DNA from: Tolypeutes matacus
Taxonomy: Eukaryota; Chordata; Mammalia; Cingulata; Chlamyphoridae
DNA: 64,000 bases
Direction of reading: 5' to 3'
NCBI GenBank assembly: GCA_026826555.1
Contig: JAKSZT010053837.1
Coordinates: forward strand, 2,793,687 to 2,857,686
Below, one piece after another: positions 44,735 to 58,534 of the stretch; position 1 is the first letter of the stretch, and every line of letters starts with the position of its first letter. A program made the position numbers and the translations under genes. The notes beneath the pieces are model-generated. The model saw only the letters and a list, made by a program, of their open reading frames with translations, was not told the DNA's origin and made no database searches.

Positions 44735-45222
44735 GCAGGAGCTTTTCTATGGGGTGAATTGTGTCTTCCCAAAAGATAGTCTCCTCCTAACCTCGAGTTC
44801 CCTGAATGGTGCCGCATTTGGAAATAAGGCCTTTGAAGATCTTATTAGTTAAGGTGAGGCCAAGCTGGGTTAGGGCGAGCCGAATCCCATATAACAGGCG
44901 TCCATAGAAGGAAGGGAAACTTCAGACAGAGAGGCAGGGACGAGAACGCCACGCGAGCATGGAATAAGAAAGAAGGTTACGTGGAGACGGAGGCAGAGGC
45001 TTCTACAGACAGAGGGATGCCAAGGCTGGCCGCAGACACCAGCACCCGGGGGCAGGGAAGGGGAGACAAAGTCCCCTCCAGGGCTCAGAGGGACCGTGGC
45101 CCTGCTGGCACCTTGATTTTGGACTCTGGTTTCCAGAACTGTGAGACAGTAAACTGCTGTGATTTTAAGTCATTCAGACTGTGGGACTTTGTTATACAGC
45201 CCTGGGAAACTAGTACAAGCCT
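44735..45222 (+). mobile_element. MLT1-like LTR (ERVL-MaLR), near full length
   Basis: Forward MLT1 order is complete: GGTGAATTGTGTCTTCCC, CATTTGGAAATAAGGCC, AGTTAAGGTGAGGCC, CACCTTGATTTTGGACTC, CAGAACTGTGAGACAG and GGGAAACTAGTACA. A 180-codon open frame across it is a chance frame. This is an old solitary LTR. Confidence 0.85.
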
Positions 45223-48200
45223 GGGAGGAAGAAAAGGAGTGAAGGCAGGAGGGGGCAAGGTGTGTTCAGGTGTGGAGGTGAGCCTGAGGCTACCGGGCCG
45301 AGGGGACCCTGGCATGAGGCCTGAGGAGGGTGGGGCTGGAGCGGATAGGCTGGAGTGCTGTAGCACCGATGATGGTGAAGGGAGGGTGAGGCGGGGTTTG
45401 CTCCCTTTGACCCCGGATTCATTTGGGCCGTCCCCTGTCTGCGAGCACACCTGCCAGGCTTTGCGTTCTTGGTGCTGCCCAGAGAGAATGGACTGTTTAT
45501 GGGCCTTGTCCACCCTGGTGTGAGATGGCATTAGAAATGAATTTTTTTTTTTTTTTCTGAAGAAGGTTACACAGAAAATAATTTTATCGCTGATTCTCAA
45601 TTATCTGTGAGGAATAAGGTTAATTGAATCCTACAGATTTCAATAGCTAATAGCGACGCCTTCTTTTGCAACCCATCTTTTACCATTGCTTCCAGAAAAT
45701 AGCAAACTTGACTAATCAGATTTTCACATTTACTCCTCCATGTCCTCTATATGAAGTGCTAATAAGCAGTGAAATGGCCCCAATGTGGACAGCAGGAGGG
45801 AGAGGAAGGGAAAGCAGAGGCTTGGATAGCTCTCTACTTAGATATTAAGTTCCTGAGAAACACAGACCTGACTGTTGTGATGTGATGTGATGCCACTGGG
45901 GCTGGCTGCTGGGTGGGAACCAGGAGGTGGGGACAGGGTGTGAGGGGGAAATCTGGGGCAATAATAGTGGCAGATGTCCTGGAGTTCAGAGGTTCAAGAG
46001 CATCCCCCCAAATCTACATGTCCTAAGAAGTTTGACAAAATCTGCTGTTGAGGAGGCTCAAATGGAGAACATAGCTACAAAACTGGGGTGAGCTGAACAC
46101 CAGCTAAGGGGTAAAGGGATTCTGTGAACAGCTCAATGCCCTCTTCATTCCTTTCCTCTTTTGTTTCCCTGGATAGTGGTCTTTGCATAAATATTGATTG
46201 AATATCTGAAATATTGGTGATGTCATGCATGCCCTTGTGTCTTAGAACGTGTTGTGATTACATAAAGTTAGGATTGAAATTCTTTATTGTCCCATTTCTG
46301 CCAGGTAGGATTTATCCTTGATGTAAGGATGCTTGGCTTTGGGAAGGACATTTAGATCTGAGAGTAAAGGCCCCAATTCAAAACCTGGTCTGCAATCTCA
46401 TCAGCGCCCCTGCTGTCTTTCATAGGCAGGGAAATGTGTTTTGGCTAAATAAGGAGATCTGTGAGGGGGGGTGACAGGGCAGGGACCTGGGAGAGGGAGG
46501 AGCTTAGCACAGGCCAGAGGCAGATGCCTCAGGGTGTGACCTGTGACTGGGAGATGTGTCACAAATCTGTCACAGGATCTATGACTAGCAGAGATTGGGA
46601 AAATGGCGAGGAGAGAGGCGGTGGGAAGAACGGATCGGGGCGGCCGCAGCCTCTGCTCCAACCTTTGTCCACCATCCTGACCGTGGGAGCAGCCTAGTGG
46701 CTGCCGAGGAACAGGGATCCTCTGCCAGTCAAACGAGGGAGGCCAGAGCTGCCCCAGCAGCGGCAGAGAGCGAAGGTGCCGTGGCAGGCACCTTGCCTCT
46801 TCTCTAGCCTGCAGCCCAGCTGGTGCAGCCAAGGAGCCCAAAATGTGAATGAATTACTGCAGCTCAGAACCCACCAGAAAGGTCCCAGGGCAAAGCCACT
46901 GGGGACCCCCATCCTGAAAGCCCAGGTAAGGGCCGTAGCGCCCTCAGAGCCAATACCTGAGGACACACACCTGAGAAAGCTCTTTCCACACTCTTGGTAG
47001 CATCCTCTCCGCTTATTATGGGATGTGGGTAACAATGGTGATGGAGAAGCAGAGCAGGCAGGGGAGTTTGAGAGCATTGTAACATGGAGAAGGGAGATAT
47101 GGATGTGAATTTTGGCAAAGTTCACTCGTGTGAGAGCTCCTGAGCTACTGCCTATTGTCATTGTGAAGCCAATGAAACCCCTCAGGATTCTGTAAGCTGA
47201 CCTCAGCTCTGACCATGACTCTGGGGACTCTGGGGCGACAGGAACCTTGAGTTGCTGGGTGGGAAGCCCCAGTATTGGTGTGACTTTTCCTGGAAAGCTG
47301 GACTTGACCATGGGAGTGGCTTATTTCCTGGGTTGTCGGGAGCTTTGGGTTTTGTCTTCTGCTCCATGAGTGTGAGGTGTGTGACTATGTCACTAATGAC
47401 ACAGCCTTGGAAAAGTGCCTTCTCTAACATCATGGAAAAGTGAAGGGGTTGTATAGATAATGTCAAAGCTATCTCTCACCTCCAACAGGCTTTTATTCTA
47501 AGTCTCTGGACAAATAACTTGCACTCGACTCTCTTTCCTTACCTACAAATGGGGATAATAATACCCACCTTTACCTTCTAACCACAAAGGCACTTAGAGC
47601 TCTGGGGAGGAAAAGTATTATGTTTTATTTGTTCTCTCCTAGTCATTCATTGTTGCTATTCTCTACAATTATGCTCTGGGGTGAGTTATTTGAACAAACG
47701 GTCACACTGGGCAAGTTTGTATTGCGCATTCTGATTGTGCTGGTGGAAAAGATCCTGAAAGTCTTTTATTTAGTTATTTTATGTAGTCAGTGTGGAACTT
47801 GCCATCTTTTTAGTATGCAGGCCAAAATTGGAATACATGATCACCTCTAGAATGTAAGGCTGTGGTTATTCAGCCTTTGTGGGTTTTCTGTTGTTTTGTG
47901 TTGACCATTTCCATCCTGGGGAAGCACAGTGTGAGTCCTCTATGGCTCCCAGCAAGACCCCGAAAATGCCTGAAACTCTGAAGCTAGCTGGGGTCCAGAG
48001 CATAACCAGGGTCCCCCTTTGCCTGGGAGATTTGCACGGCCAAATGTGCAAGTACAAAGGCATGACTCACCTAGCTAAACACACACACACACACACACAC
48101 ACAGAGGCTTCTAATTGCTTTTGTATTTTCCCACTGTAGCCACCAGAGACCTCCCAAATTGTGGTCGATTTTAATGTTAGTGGAAATCTACTGGGAATTA

Positions 48201-48690
48201 ACAAAAATCATTTCAAAATTGAATAGAGTGCCTACAAAAGTTCAAGTCTGTTACCTTGTTCATTCAACATCTCTATTCATGCAAAATGTCATGCAAATCA
48301 GCCTTTATTTACTGAGTACTTTGCTTCAGTAACCAAAAAAAAAAATGCTAAGAAAAAATTGCTTATGTTTAGCCATCTATTTTTTCCAAAAATAGGAGAG
48401 CAATTAAAATAGTACCATGTAATGTGACTGATGATATCAGTGCAGAAAATGAATGCCATCTCAGGTTCTGGTGCTCAGGGCTGAGCATCCATCTCTTACC
48501 AGGGACTGGACAGTGGGGCCAGAAGAAACGCCCTGAATCACCAGGACCATGGCAATGCTGATGGCACGCAGGGCATGGGCTGATGAAAGCATCCCTTGTG
48601 ATGAATGATCACGAGAACCACACTTCCCGCCAGGGGACGTCAGAGAAATTGGGCTATGTGAGTCCTAGGCCCTTAAGATTCCTGTCTAGG
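45223..48690. other. Intergenic sequence, unassigned
   Basis: About 3.5 kb with a T run at 45542-45556 and a (CA)n repeat at 48079-48103. The longest open frame (minus, 46694-47311, 205 codons) shows no motif I recognise and is not called a gene. Confidence 0.35.
48079..48103. repeat. (CA)n microsatellite
   Basis: Twelve and a half uninterrupted AC units. Confidence 0.97.
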
Positions 48691-48930
48691 AAATTTAGGA
48701 CCATTTATTGTGCATCTGTTATGCACAATTGCAATACGAGGTGATTTGCAAAGATTTTCTTATTTAACGCTTACTGCAGCCCTTTGATGTAGGAATGTCC
48801 AGCCTCATTTTTGGAATGGTGGAAAGAAGTTAAGTCACTTGCTGAAGGTCACACAGATTGTAAGTGGCAGAGCCAGGATTTGCACTCAGATCAGCCTGAT
48901 TCCAAAACATCTCACTACCTTATCCTGTCT
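48691..48930 (-). repeat. MIR SINE
   Basis: TGCTGAAGGTCACACAGATT and AAGTGGCAGAGCCAGGATTT are reverse-oriented MIR core text, preceded by a TTATTTAACGCTTACTGCAG block. Confidence 0.88.
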
Positions 48931-49855
48931 TTTATGCATTCCAACAGGGACCCCAGCTGCTTTGTCTTTCTACTTCACCATCCTAGTACATGGTTGACAT
49001 CCTCAAGGGCAACTCATGGCCCAAGATGGGCTAAGGGAGAGAGATCCAGCCATCACATTGAAGTTTTGCAGGCTCGAGGAAGAAGGAAGGCAGAAGAACA
49101 TAGTTGGAAGGTCTTCAAGCTGAGTTAGCTCCCTGTAAGCAACATTTCAGAAGATCCACACAGTCCTTCTGCTTACATCTCACCGGCTACAACACAGTCA
49201 TATGGCCACACATGGCTGGGAAAGTGTAAAGCTGAGAAACGTAATCTTTATTTTGGATGACAAATCGCCCAGTTAATTTTTCGGTTCCTGTTACTAAGGA
49301 AGAAGGGGAAAGTGGGTATTGGGAAGCAAATAGCTGTCTTTGCTGCAAACTGACCCCCCAGCTAAGCCCAGTTATTTTCTGCTGTTGGAGCCCTGATTTT
49401 GTTCAGCTTCCTACCTCCCCCCAGCCCCTCAGATAATCCCAAATAGTCGGTCAGTCACGATTCACCACTTCCCTTGCCTGGAACTGGCTTGAGGTTAGGC
49501 ATGTGAACCCGTCTGGACAAGGAAATATGAGGGGTGCTTCTGGATAAGATTTCCTTGCTTTACAATGAGAGGTGCTTGGGAAGAAACTGACTTTCTTCTA
49601 CTAGGGATGGGAAATTTAGCACCCATCTTTGTTAACTATGTGGGGAGCCTACTTTGGAGGAGAAAACCGACACTTGGAGGATGGCAGAGGAGAAAGATGG
49701 AAAGACTTTGGGTTCCTTAGGATGGATTGGCAATCTCTGGAGCTGGCCGACTTCAGGACATGACATGCAGTACATTTACAAAACGTTTAAGCTGGCTGAA
49801 TCAGCACATTTTCTTAGGTTGTGGCCAAAGGCATCCTGACCGATATGCGGGAGAA
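48931..49855. other. Intergenic sequence, unassigned
   Basis: Nothing recognisable. The right end may be the start of the L1 fragment that is clear from 49866. Confidence 0.35.
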
Positions 49856-49865
49856 GGAAAGGCAG

Positions 49866-50445
49866 CTCCCATCCTGGGGAGTCCTGATATGTTCTTAAAT
49901 AGAGGGACAAGAATCTGTCGAGAACATAGGCAGTGCCTAATAAAAGAAAACAGAGCAATAGGTCAATCCCTTAATATTATCGCTTGTAGCTATGAACCTT
50001 ATTCTTCAAAAATTGAAACTTATTGGTTACCATAGGTTCTGAGGGGAGCGGGAGGGAAGAATAGAAGAGATGGAACACAGGGCATTTTTAGGGCATTAGA
50101 AGTGTCCTGCATGATCTTGCAATAATGGATATAGGCCATTTTAAATGTTCTCAAAACCTATAAAAGTGTACGGTGAAAAATGTAAACCATAATGCAAACC
50201 ATTGACCATGGTTAGTAGCAATTATTCAATATTTGTACATCAGTTGTAACTAATGCACCATCCACTTGTAAAATGTTGTTAATAGGGGGAGGCATTGGGT
50301 ATATGGGAATCCCCTATATTTTCTATGTGACTTTGGGTTAAGCTTCTTTGAAGATAAAATGAAAAAATAAGACATTGGGGGAATATATGGAAGAAATTGT
50401 CACTGTACATACAGGACAACAGGTTTTATGGTGACAAGAGACCCA
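49866..50445 (+). mobile_element. L1 3' UTR fragment, related to the 24.5-27.5 kb copy
   Basis: It parallels 24977-25555 almost base for base: CTCCCATCCTGGGGAGTCCT, AATAGAGGGACAAG, GCAGTGCCTAATA, GGGTATATGGGAATCCCC and TCACTGTACATACAGGACAA. The L1 label comes from the larger copy, which also holds ORF2 text. Confidence 0.75.
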
Positions 50446-51284
50446 TTCTTGATGTCTTCAAGATGTCAGGCCAGATACCAATCTGTGGTAGGTTTTTGAA
50501 TGGAACCCCCTGTATTGCTCTGTTTCTTCTAAGAGATTATCTTAGGTTTTGATTTTCACAGAGAGGATAAATTTCCATAGAGTATTTAATAGGCTTAGGT
50601 TAGAATCATGATCGGTTAGAATTACAACTTCCTTTCTCAGGACTCAGAGAGTCACTGAGTTCCCAGGGACATGCTCTTAGTTAGGAGTAGAACTGGGCCT
50701 AGAAGCCAGGCCTTCTGAAGACCTCCCAGCTCAGTGCTCTTTTCATGACCCCCTGTGTTTTCTCCAACCTAATCAAGTCTGAAATGCTGGTGAGTCTGTC
50801 TTGGACATGGTTAGGACTCTCCTCCAAAGAGATGAGTCTTTCAGCCTTGCCTTGCTCCCCCTTGCCACATGACCCTTCTTAGGTCCAGGTTCCAGGGCTG
50901 GTCATGCTGACAATGAGGACTTAGGCTTGTGGGCAGGCAGTGCTTTTCAGCCTCAACTGTGGCCAAACACATCAGCCATGGCTGTCATCCTTCCTCTCTG
51001 CCTCCTCTTATAAAAGCATGCTGGAAATCCTTAAGATGGCCATGTCTCCTTCCCTTGAAATCAGACTCCGAAGGGTTTCTGTGCACGCAAGCTCCATCTG
51101 CTACTCATTCCAGACCATGCCATGTCACAGTTATTCCCAATCACGTCACATTTGGACAGGTGTTGCACTCTTATTTGGGAGAAATTCCCCCAGTGAGACT
51201 CAGAAGTGTGTGCAGCTGTGTGGGACTGTTGGGGAGAAGCTCCAGGTCTTAGGTGACAGTCTCAATCATGTTATGTGGATTCTC
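50446..51284. other. Intergenic sequence with a MIR piece
   Basis: A reverse MIR-like stretch (GTAGAACTGGGCCTAGAAGC) lies at about 50610-50760. The rest is unassigned. Confidence 0.4.
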
Positions 51285-51510
51285 GGAGAGGCAGCGTGGG
51301 AGTCACAGTTTTGGAAGTCGACCAACCCAGCTCAGTCACTTACTTGTTGTAAAATCTCAGACAGGCTTTTTAAATTCCTTGAGCCTCAGTTTCCCTCACC
51401 TGTAAATTGAGCATAATAATACTTTATAGAGTTTTAGTGAATACTAAACTAATACTAATGTATATAAAGTACCTTAGCATATAATAGGCACCCAATAAAC
51501 TTAATAAAAT
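51285..51510 (+). repeat. MIR SINE
   Basis: Forward MIR order: ACCAACCCAGCTCAGTCAC, TTGAGCCTCAGTTTCCC, GCATAATAATACTTTATAG and ATAATAGGCACCCAATAAA. Confidence 0.85.
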
Positions 51511-54500
51511 AACTTTTATCATGGGAGTTACAATAGCACGTAAGCTTCAACTTGTCTCTTGCTTTTTCTGAGTTAATGCTCTTTGCTCCTTTGTTTAACT
51601 TGATATTTACTGGATCTTTGGGATGCAGAGAGGAGTATCCTAGATTTTGAGAGTTGAAGGGAACTTGGAACTCTATGACCTTGTTTTTTCAGTCCTGGCC
51701 TCTCACGTCCTCTTGCTGAGCAAAGAGGACCCAGACAAAGGGAGTCAACCCAATAGGTGGGGCCCAAGTTACCATCACCTCATGAGTTACTTTCATCCAA
51801 TCGGTGGAGGTTATCTCCAAAGAGACCACTGCAGACGTCAAAAGGCAGCACTCTGTTGAGGGTTTATGGCAGAGGTCAGTCTTGCTCTAAACTGTCCTAC
51901 TCGTTCTATCCCAGCCACTCTGAGTCTTCATCAATTGGGACTACTCCCTTGCCTCTGAGATCCCTTTGATCTCAACTGGCCTTTCAAAAGGTAGACAATC
52001 CTGTAGAGAAGGCAGATCCAGGTATTGTCTTACATCACCCTTAGCAAGAGATGGAACCAAGGGAATGAACTCTGATGAATAAGAGAAATGATATCCCCTT
52101 TCCTACAAAAAAAGAAAATAGGCTCAGGAAATAGTAAATGGAAAAACAAAAAAACAAAAAAACACGTTAAGCAGATTCTTTGGGGGAAACATTTGATATC
52201 TTAAGATTTGTGTAGCTGGTGGATATTTTATGGTAGCTGGGCAGTCCTCTAATGCGGACACTTGAAAAGTCCTCCTTAGGCACTTGTTCCAGAGATTGAT
52301 GGGGCTGTGTGGAACAGAAGCTGCTGGAGCAGTGTTGAGGGGCCAGCCTCTGAAGATTTCTAGAAGCCCTGTCCTTGCTTGGCCATCTGCTTTTAAATAC
52401 CAGAGGTCATGTTGGGAATTGGTGAAGGACAGAGAAGGACGTCCTTAGGAGTATGGCTCACTGAGGCTCTCGTGACACATGCTGGCTGCACGGGCTCTGG
52501 ATGCCACTGATGCTAAGGTGCAGCTACAAGAGCCCTCCTGTTCCCTGTGCTCTCCACTTCCAGGGCAAGAGCAGACTTCCTCGGCAGCACAGAGTCGAGT
52601 CCTCCATCCTCTGCTCACCCACGCTCTCACTTCCTTTGGTCAGTGTCTTTCTCTGCCCCCTGATGTGCGCTCATCAGTATAGGCCCTTCCTTTTATATTT
52701 ACTGTCTCTTTCCTTCTTTATCAGCTTTCTTATTCTCCAATTTTCAGCATTTTCTGGTTGCTCTCATCCTTATCCTACAACCTGATTTTTCCTCTCTCAA
52801 GCTGTTCTTCTCTATACTTTATTCTCCTCACCATTTTTATTCTTTATTCACTCTCCTTTATTATCTCATGTACTTCATTCTGCTGTCTTTTTTTTGTCTT
52901 TACCCTTTTCTCTCTATCCCCTGTCTCTCCAAAGCATTCTCTGAACATATTTTAAGACGGATATTAGCGCTCTGATAAACAACAAAAACCTGACGTGGAA
53001 ATATTTTACTGAGAAACCTTTACTCTCCATTGGTTTTTCGGCACCCTGGCGGCTCCTACCCCTGTGTCTTGTTACTCACCAAACGTCTATTTAGTGTGAG
53101 ATTTCACTCCAGGATCAGAGTGGTTTCCCCAAGTTTAGTTATTAGTTCTCAAAGTGGGCCATCTATTATTATAGATGAGGAAGGTAAATGGTTGATCTGG
53201 GCGTCGTAAAAAATATGTGAGAACCAAGCTGAACATATCACTTCTTCAGGTAGCTGGGATGATGCCTGGGGGCGTGGCCTCGGGGAGGTCCCCCTTTTCT
53301 CCCCAAGAGAGGCAGGTGCTCCACCCGCATGCTGCTCCCCCAGCCCCTGTCATCTGGCCCCTGGGCATGGCTGCATCGTCAACGCATAACCTAATTCAGA
53401 GCCTGGTAGGCAGTCGTGCAGGAGGTCCACAAACTACCAAGAGTTCTACTGAGGACCAAGCGCTTTCTTTGCCAGCCCACCTCCAGAGCAGTATTTTAGG
53501 ATTTCATGGAGAGACCAAAACAGAGGGATAGATTGTGTTTAAGAGTCTCCATGAGCAGCCATATCTGCGTGTGAAACCGGAGAGTATTTAATTTCAAACA
53601 GGCCGCCCAATTAATTATTCAACATTTTTTCCAACAAACATGTCCAGGTCTGTGCTAGGAAATATAGGTATTGGTGACACCAACATAAATGAGGCAATGT
53701 CTTCTGTCCTTGAGGAACTCACAGTCTCGTGATAGCTCCTTCCTCAGTCTTGAATTTCAATGGTCCTAAACTCCAAATTTTGGCAGTCTGCACAGTTGCC
53801 TGGAATGCGAGTCTCCTCGGCCCTGCCCTTTGCATCCCATGGTACGTGAGTGGTGGCATCTGCCACAGAGGCCCATGGGACCTGAACGGTCAACTTCTGC
53901 TGGAATTTTCCAGTGTATAATTTCTCCATCATAAGTACAAACTTATTTTCCTGACCAGAACACTCCTACAATGTGTATTTTCCGGAGAGTATCATCCCTA
54001 CATGATTTTTGTTTGTAAACCTTTCCACGACCTTTTTATTTCCAGAATTATTTTCAGAACTGTGAACAGATTTCAGAAATCATTTGTTTGTAAAGCTACA
54101 TTTAGTTCTCAAAAATGCCATCAAGCCCTGTTATCAGAGTCACATTTATGCCCGAAGTCACCTTGCTCAGGAACTGGCCCCATTTAAGAGTGTTAAACTC
54201 ACTCGCCCCACATGAGGAAACTTTTGGAGATGACAGATATGTTCATTATCTTGAGGGTGCTGATTGTCCACAGGCCAAACCCTATTGAATTGCCCCTTTA
54301 AATATGGGCAGTTTATTGTATGTCAGTTATTCCTCTATAAAGCTGTTTTTTTAGGAAAAAACTCACTTGACCCAAAATATCTCCGCCCCCTCTTCCTGAA
54401 ACTCAGCACTTCATTTTGTCTCACTGCCTTCAACTTCATAAATCAGTCATTTGGTTCTTTCTGATTTTGTGACGCAATCACTGCTAGAAAAGTAAAAATA

Positions 54501-55490
54501 AAGCCACCAGATTCTTCCACTCTTGTATGAGTTTGCTTACTTTTTAGCAACTGGAGTTTGGACCTATAAATGGACATACCTGGAGTTTAGTTGAGGAGGG
54601 AAGAGAGGGAAAATTGATTCTGGAGCCCTGGAAAATTTGGAGAATGTGGAAACAGGGTAAAATGAGGTGGCAACTAAGCTGGTTCTGGGGCTGGGGACCC
54701 AGGTGGTAAAGGTGTCAGCTTCTGTAAATTTGTGTCAAGGGTCAACCTCGTGATCTACCAGCAAACTGTCCTCTCATCCTTCTAGACTTCATTAGTCTAA
54801 GTGGTGGACCTGGTGGAAGTTTGAAGTCAGGCAACTGTGGACAGGAGCCTGTGATTTCCTCGTGTGTAAAAGGATACAATAATATTTATCTCACAAGGGA
54901 ATCATGAAACTAAACGAGATCATATAAATTGGGGGCATCACCTAGTACCTTACACAGGTTTTTTCTTTTCCCCTCCATACTTTCCTCACTGTTAAAAAAT
55001 ATTTCAGATATATAAAAATATATTATATCTTTTGTAGGTTCGTCAAATCTGTTTAAAATGTGTGTGTAGATGTGTGTCCCCCCCCCCCCCCCGATTATGG
55101 AAGTAATCCATGCTAATAGTTTGAGAAGAATACTGGATACAAATCAATCAATAGGGAAAATAACTTCTTTCGAGTCCTAAAGAGCAAATATAAACACTCA
55201 TTCTACCCTGTGCCCCTGTGAAGGGCCAGCTGCTGTGGAGTGGAAGGGACATGGGAAACTGTGTCACGTGAGTCTGGCCCACTGCCTGGTTTCCTTTGGT
55301 CAGTTCTGATTTCCTTTTGTTTCTGGAACTCCAGGCTGGCACCTATTTCCCAAGATAGCATTGTCTTCTTTTAAACAAAAGGTAAAAGAAAAGTATGGCC
55401 TAATTTTAAACGGCAAAGTCCAGGAATGTTTGCTCAGTGTTGGGAGCAAAGGGTGGATGCACCATGGGACCTGAAGCAGCTCTTGTGGTC
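51511..55490. other. Intergenic sequence, mostly unassigned
   Basis: Weak repeat pieces only: an old repeat block (TCTGTGCTAGGAAATATAGG) at about 53620-53735, a forward MIR piece at about 54860-54960, a pyrimidine-rich patch at about 52690-52930, and a C15 run at 55078-55092. No gene supported. Confidence 0.35.
55078..55092. repeat. C15 homopolymer
   Basis: Fifteen consecutive C follow a short TGTGTGT run; such tracts are length-unstable and error-prone in sequencing. Confidence 0.95.
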
Positions 55491-55605
55491 CTGCTGTTTC
55501 CTTTCATTTTTTTAAACTTTTTTTTTTTTTTTTTTTAAATTAGAGATGTGGTGGATTTACAGAACAGTCATGCATAAAATACAGGATTCCCATATACTAC
55601 CCTAT

Positions 55606-55919
55606 TTTTTTTTTCTTGTTTGTGTGTGTTTTTATTTTTTTAATTTTTTAAAAATTTTATTGAGGTACATCATTCATACATGAACATACATAAACAATAA
55701 GTGTATAGTGAAAGTTGTGAACTTACAAAACAAACATGCATAACATCATACAGGGCTCCCATATATCACCCCACCACCAACACCTTGCATTGTTGTGAAA
55801 CATTTGTTAGAAATTATGAAAGAACATCGTCAAAATATTACCACAGTACTAACTATAGTCCATACCTTACATTTGTTGTATTTTCCCCCCAATCCACCCT
55901 ATTATATATATATATATAG
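55606..55919 (-). mobile_element. Second L1 3' UTR fragment inserted in the first
   Basis: It repeats the same 3' UTR text as the host element (CACCTTGCATTGTTGTG against CACCTTGCATTGGTGTG at 56597), with its own T-rich start near 55606. Two copies of one 3' UTR in series show that one inserted into the other. Confidence 0.65.
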
Positions 55920-55929
55920 AAATTTATTT

Positions 55930-56250
55930 GCTTTTATCCATTTTTACACCCCCCCCACGTTTTTGCTGTTTTTGTGTCCATTTGCTGGGCAATTCTCTGT
56001 GTCTGTTTCCTGCTCTCTTCTCATCCTTCTCCTCCTGTCTTCACTGGGATTTGATCTTTGGAGCCTCCGATGTGGGAGAGAGACGTCCTACCGCCTGCAC
56101 CACCTTAGTTCCTGTTTTTTCGGTGCATCTCGCCTTGACTCTCCCTTGTGTCACTCTCCTGTTATGTCATTGTCTTGCTGCGTGGCTTGGCGGGGCCTGG
56201 CGGCTCACCTGCTCGTGGGGCCTGGAGCCCGCGCATCTTTTATGTTCTTT
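55930..56250 (-). mobile_element. DAS-type SINE long form, diverged, possibly two
   Basis: GCTGTTTTTGTGTCCATTTG, GGGATTTGATCTTTGGAGCC (B-box side, degraded) and GAGAGAGACGTCCTACC follow the reverse layout of long DAS SINEs. The GC-rich block 56119-56250 (TCTTGCTGCGTGGCTTGGC) looks like the body of a second copy. Confidence 0.55.
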
Positions 56251-56362
56251 TTTTTTTTTTTTTTTTCTTTTTAATTTTTACCAGGAGGTACCGGGGACAA
56301 AACCCAGGTCCGGCCATATGGGTGACGGATTCCCAACCATTTGAGCCACATCCGCCCCCCTG
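56251..56362 (-). mobile_element. DAS-type SINE
   Basis: On the minus strand it starts GGGGGCGGATGTGGCTCAAA, then ACCTGGGTTTTGTCCCCGG (B box with changes), ending in a long A tail (T on +, 56251-56268). It lies directly against the long-form element to its left. Confidence 0.85.
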
Positions 56363-56365
56363 CTA

Positions 56366-56577
56366 TATCTCTTAAGGTTGACCAAAGATATCTAGTGTTA
56401 CAGTCATTTCCCATACAGGATGGTCATATAATAAATCTGGCTTAGTTTATCACCAGCATCCCAAAACCCAGACTTAGGGAGGAAAACTAGGTCTGGAGAC
56501 ACATGCATGGTTTCTAATATAGTGAACATTTAGCCTACCCTGATTATCACAAAATCAGGACAGTGAGAATATTCTCA
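56366..56577. other. Unidentified block between L1 pieces
   Basis: About 210 bases separate the SINE cluster from the resumed L1 3' UTR. They match no repeat I know. They may belong to the inserted block or be a further element. Confidence 0.4.
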
Positions 56578-57699
56578 ATACCACTCTATTATTAGCACCT
56601 TGCATTGGTGTGGAACATTTGTTACAATTGATGAAAGCACATTTTTATAATTGTACTAATAACTATAGTCCATGGTTTATCTTAGGGTTCGCTGTTTGTG
56701 TAGTGCAGTTCAATGGATTAAATTTTTTTTTATTCTGTTGCCATATATACAACATAACATTTTCCCTTTTAACCACATTCAAATATACATTTCAGTGCTA
56801 TTAATTACTTTCACAATGTGGTGCTACCATCGCCACCCTCCATTACCAAAACTTTTTCATTGTCCCAAATAGAAATTCTGTACATTTTAAGCCTTGCCTT
56901 CCCATGCCCTACCCCTACTCTGTCCCCTGGTCATCTATATTATAGATTCTAACTCTATGACTTTCCTTATTCTAGTTATTTCATATCAGTGAGATCAGAA
57001 AATATTTGTCCTTTTGTGTCTGGCTTATTTCACTCAGCATGATGTCTTTAAGGTTCATCTGTGTTGTTGCAAGTATCAGAACTTCACTCCCTTTTATGGC
57101 TGAACATTCCATTGTGTGTATGCACCACATTTTGTTTATCCATTCATCGGTTGATGGACACTTGGGTTGCTTCCATCCTTTGGCAATTGTGAATAATGCC
57201 ATTATTAACATCGGTGTGCGAATATCTTTTTGAACCTCTGCTTTCAATTTTGTTGTGAGATTGCTGGGTCATATGGTAATTCTATATTTAACTTTTTGTG
57301 GAAACATCACACTGTTTTCCACAGTGGCTGCACCATGAATGCAATGAATGTTTCTATTTCTCCACATCCTCTGCAAAACTTGTAATTTCCAATTTTCTTT
57401 AAATAATAGCCATTCTAGTGGGTGTGAAATGGTATCTCATTGTGGTTTTGATATGCATTTTCCTCATGGCTAATGATGTCGAACATCTTTTCATGTGCTT
57501 TTTAGCCATTTGTATCTCTTAATTGGAGAAATGTCTAGTCAGGTCTTTTGACCACTTATTAATTGTATTGTTTGACTTTTTGTTGTTGAGTTGAACGATT
57601 TCTTTAGATATTCTGGATATTAAACCCTTAATGGATATGTGGTTTCCAAATATTTTCTCCCATTGGGTAGATTTTCTTTTCCCTTTTGTGATAATGCCC

Positions 57700-58502
57700 T
57701 TTGATGTATAAACTTTTAAAAAAATTTTTGATGAGGTCCCATTTATCTACTTTTCCTTTTGTTGCTCATGCTTTTATTGTAAAGTCTAAGAAACCATTTC
57801 CTAACACAAGGTCCTGAAGATACTTCTTTATGTTTTCTTCTAGGAATTTTATAGTTCTGGCTCTTATATTTAGGTCTTTGATCCTCCAATTTGCTGTTGA
57901 TGTTTATATATGGTGTGAGGTAGGGGTCCACCTTCATTCTTTTGCAAATGGAGAGCCAGTCTTCCCAGCACCACTTTTTGAAGAGACTATTCTTTCCCAA
58001 TTAAGTGGTCTTTGTCCCTTTGTCAAAAATCTGTTGGCCATAAATGTGAGGGTTGATTTCTGAACCCTCAATTAGATTCCATTTGTCTATATGTCTGTCC
58101 ATGTGCCAGTACCATGATGTTTTGATTACTGTGGTTTTGTTACAAGCTTAAGATTGGGAGATGTGAGTCTTCTAACTTCATTCTTCCATCTCAAGATTGC
58201 TTTGGCTATTTGGGGCCCCTTACCCTTCCATATAAATTTGATGATTGGCTTTCCCTCTCTACACATAAGGTTGTTGGAATTTTGATTGTGATTATGATGA
58301 ATCTCTAAATAACTTTGGGTAGGATTGACATCTTAACAATATTTAGACTTCCAATCCATGAGCATGGAATATCCTTCCATTTCTTTAGGTCTTCTTTTGA
58401 TTTCTTTTTGCACTGTTTAGTAGCTTTTTGTGTGTAAGTCCTTTATATCCTTGTTTAGATTTATTCCTAGGTATTTGATTCTTTTAGTGGCTAGTGTAAC
58501 TG

Positions 58503-58534
<32 letters not shown>

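Noticed and set aside
44981..45523. 180-codon open frame on the + strand
   Set aside because: The first part is within an MLT1-like LTR, which does not encode protein.
46694..47311. 205-codon open frame on the minus strand
   Set aside because: No recognisable domain, no splice or promoter context, and a composition typical of chance frames in GC-richer DNA.
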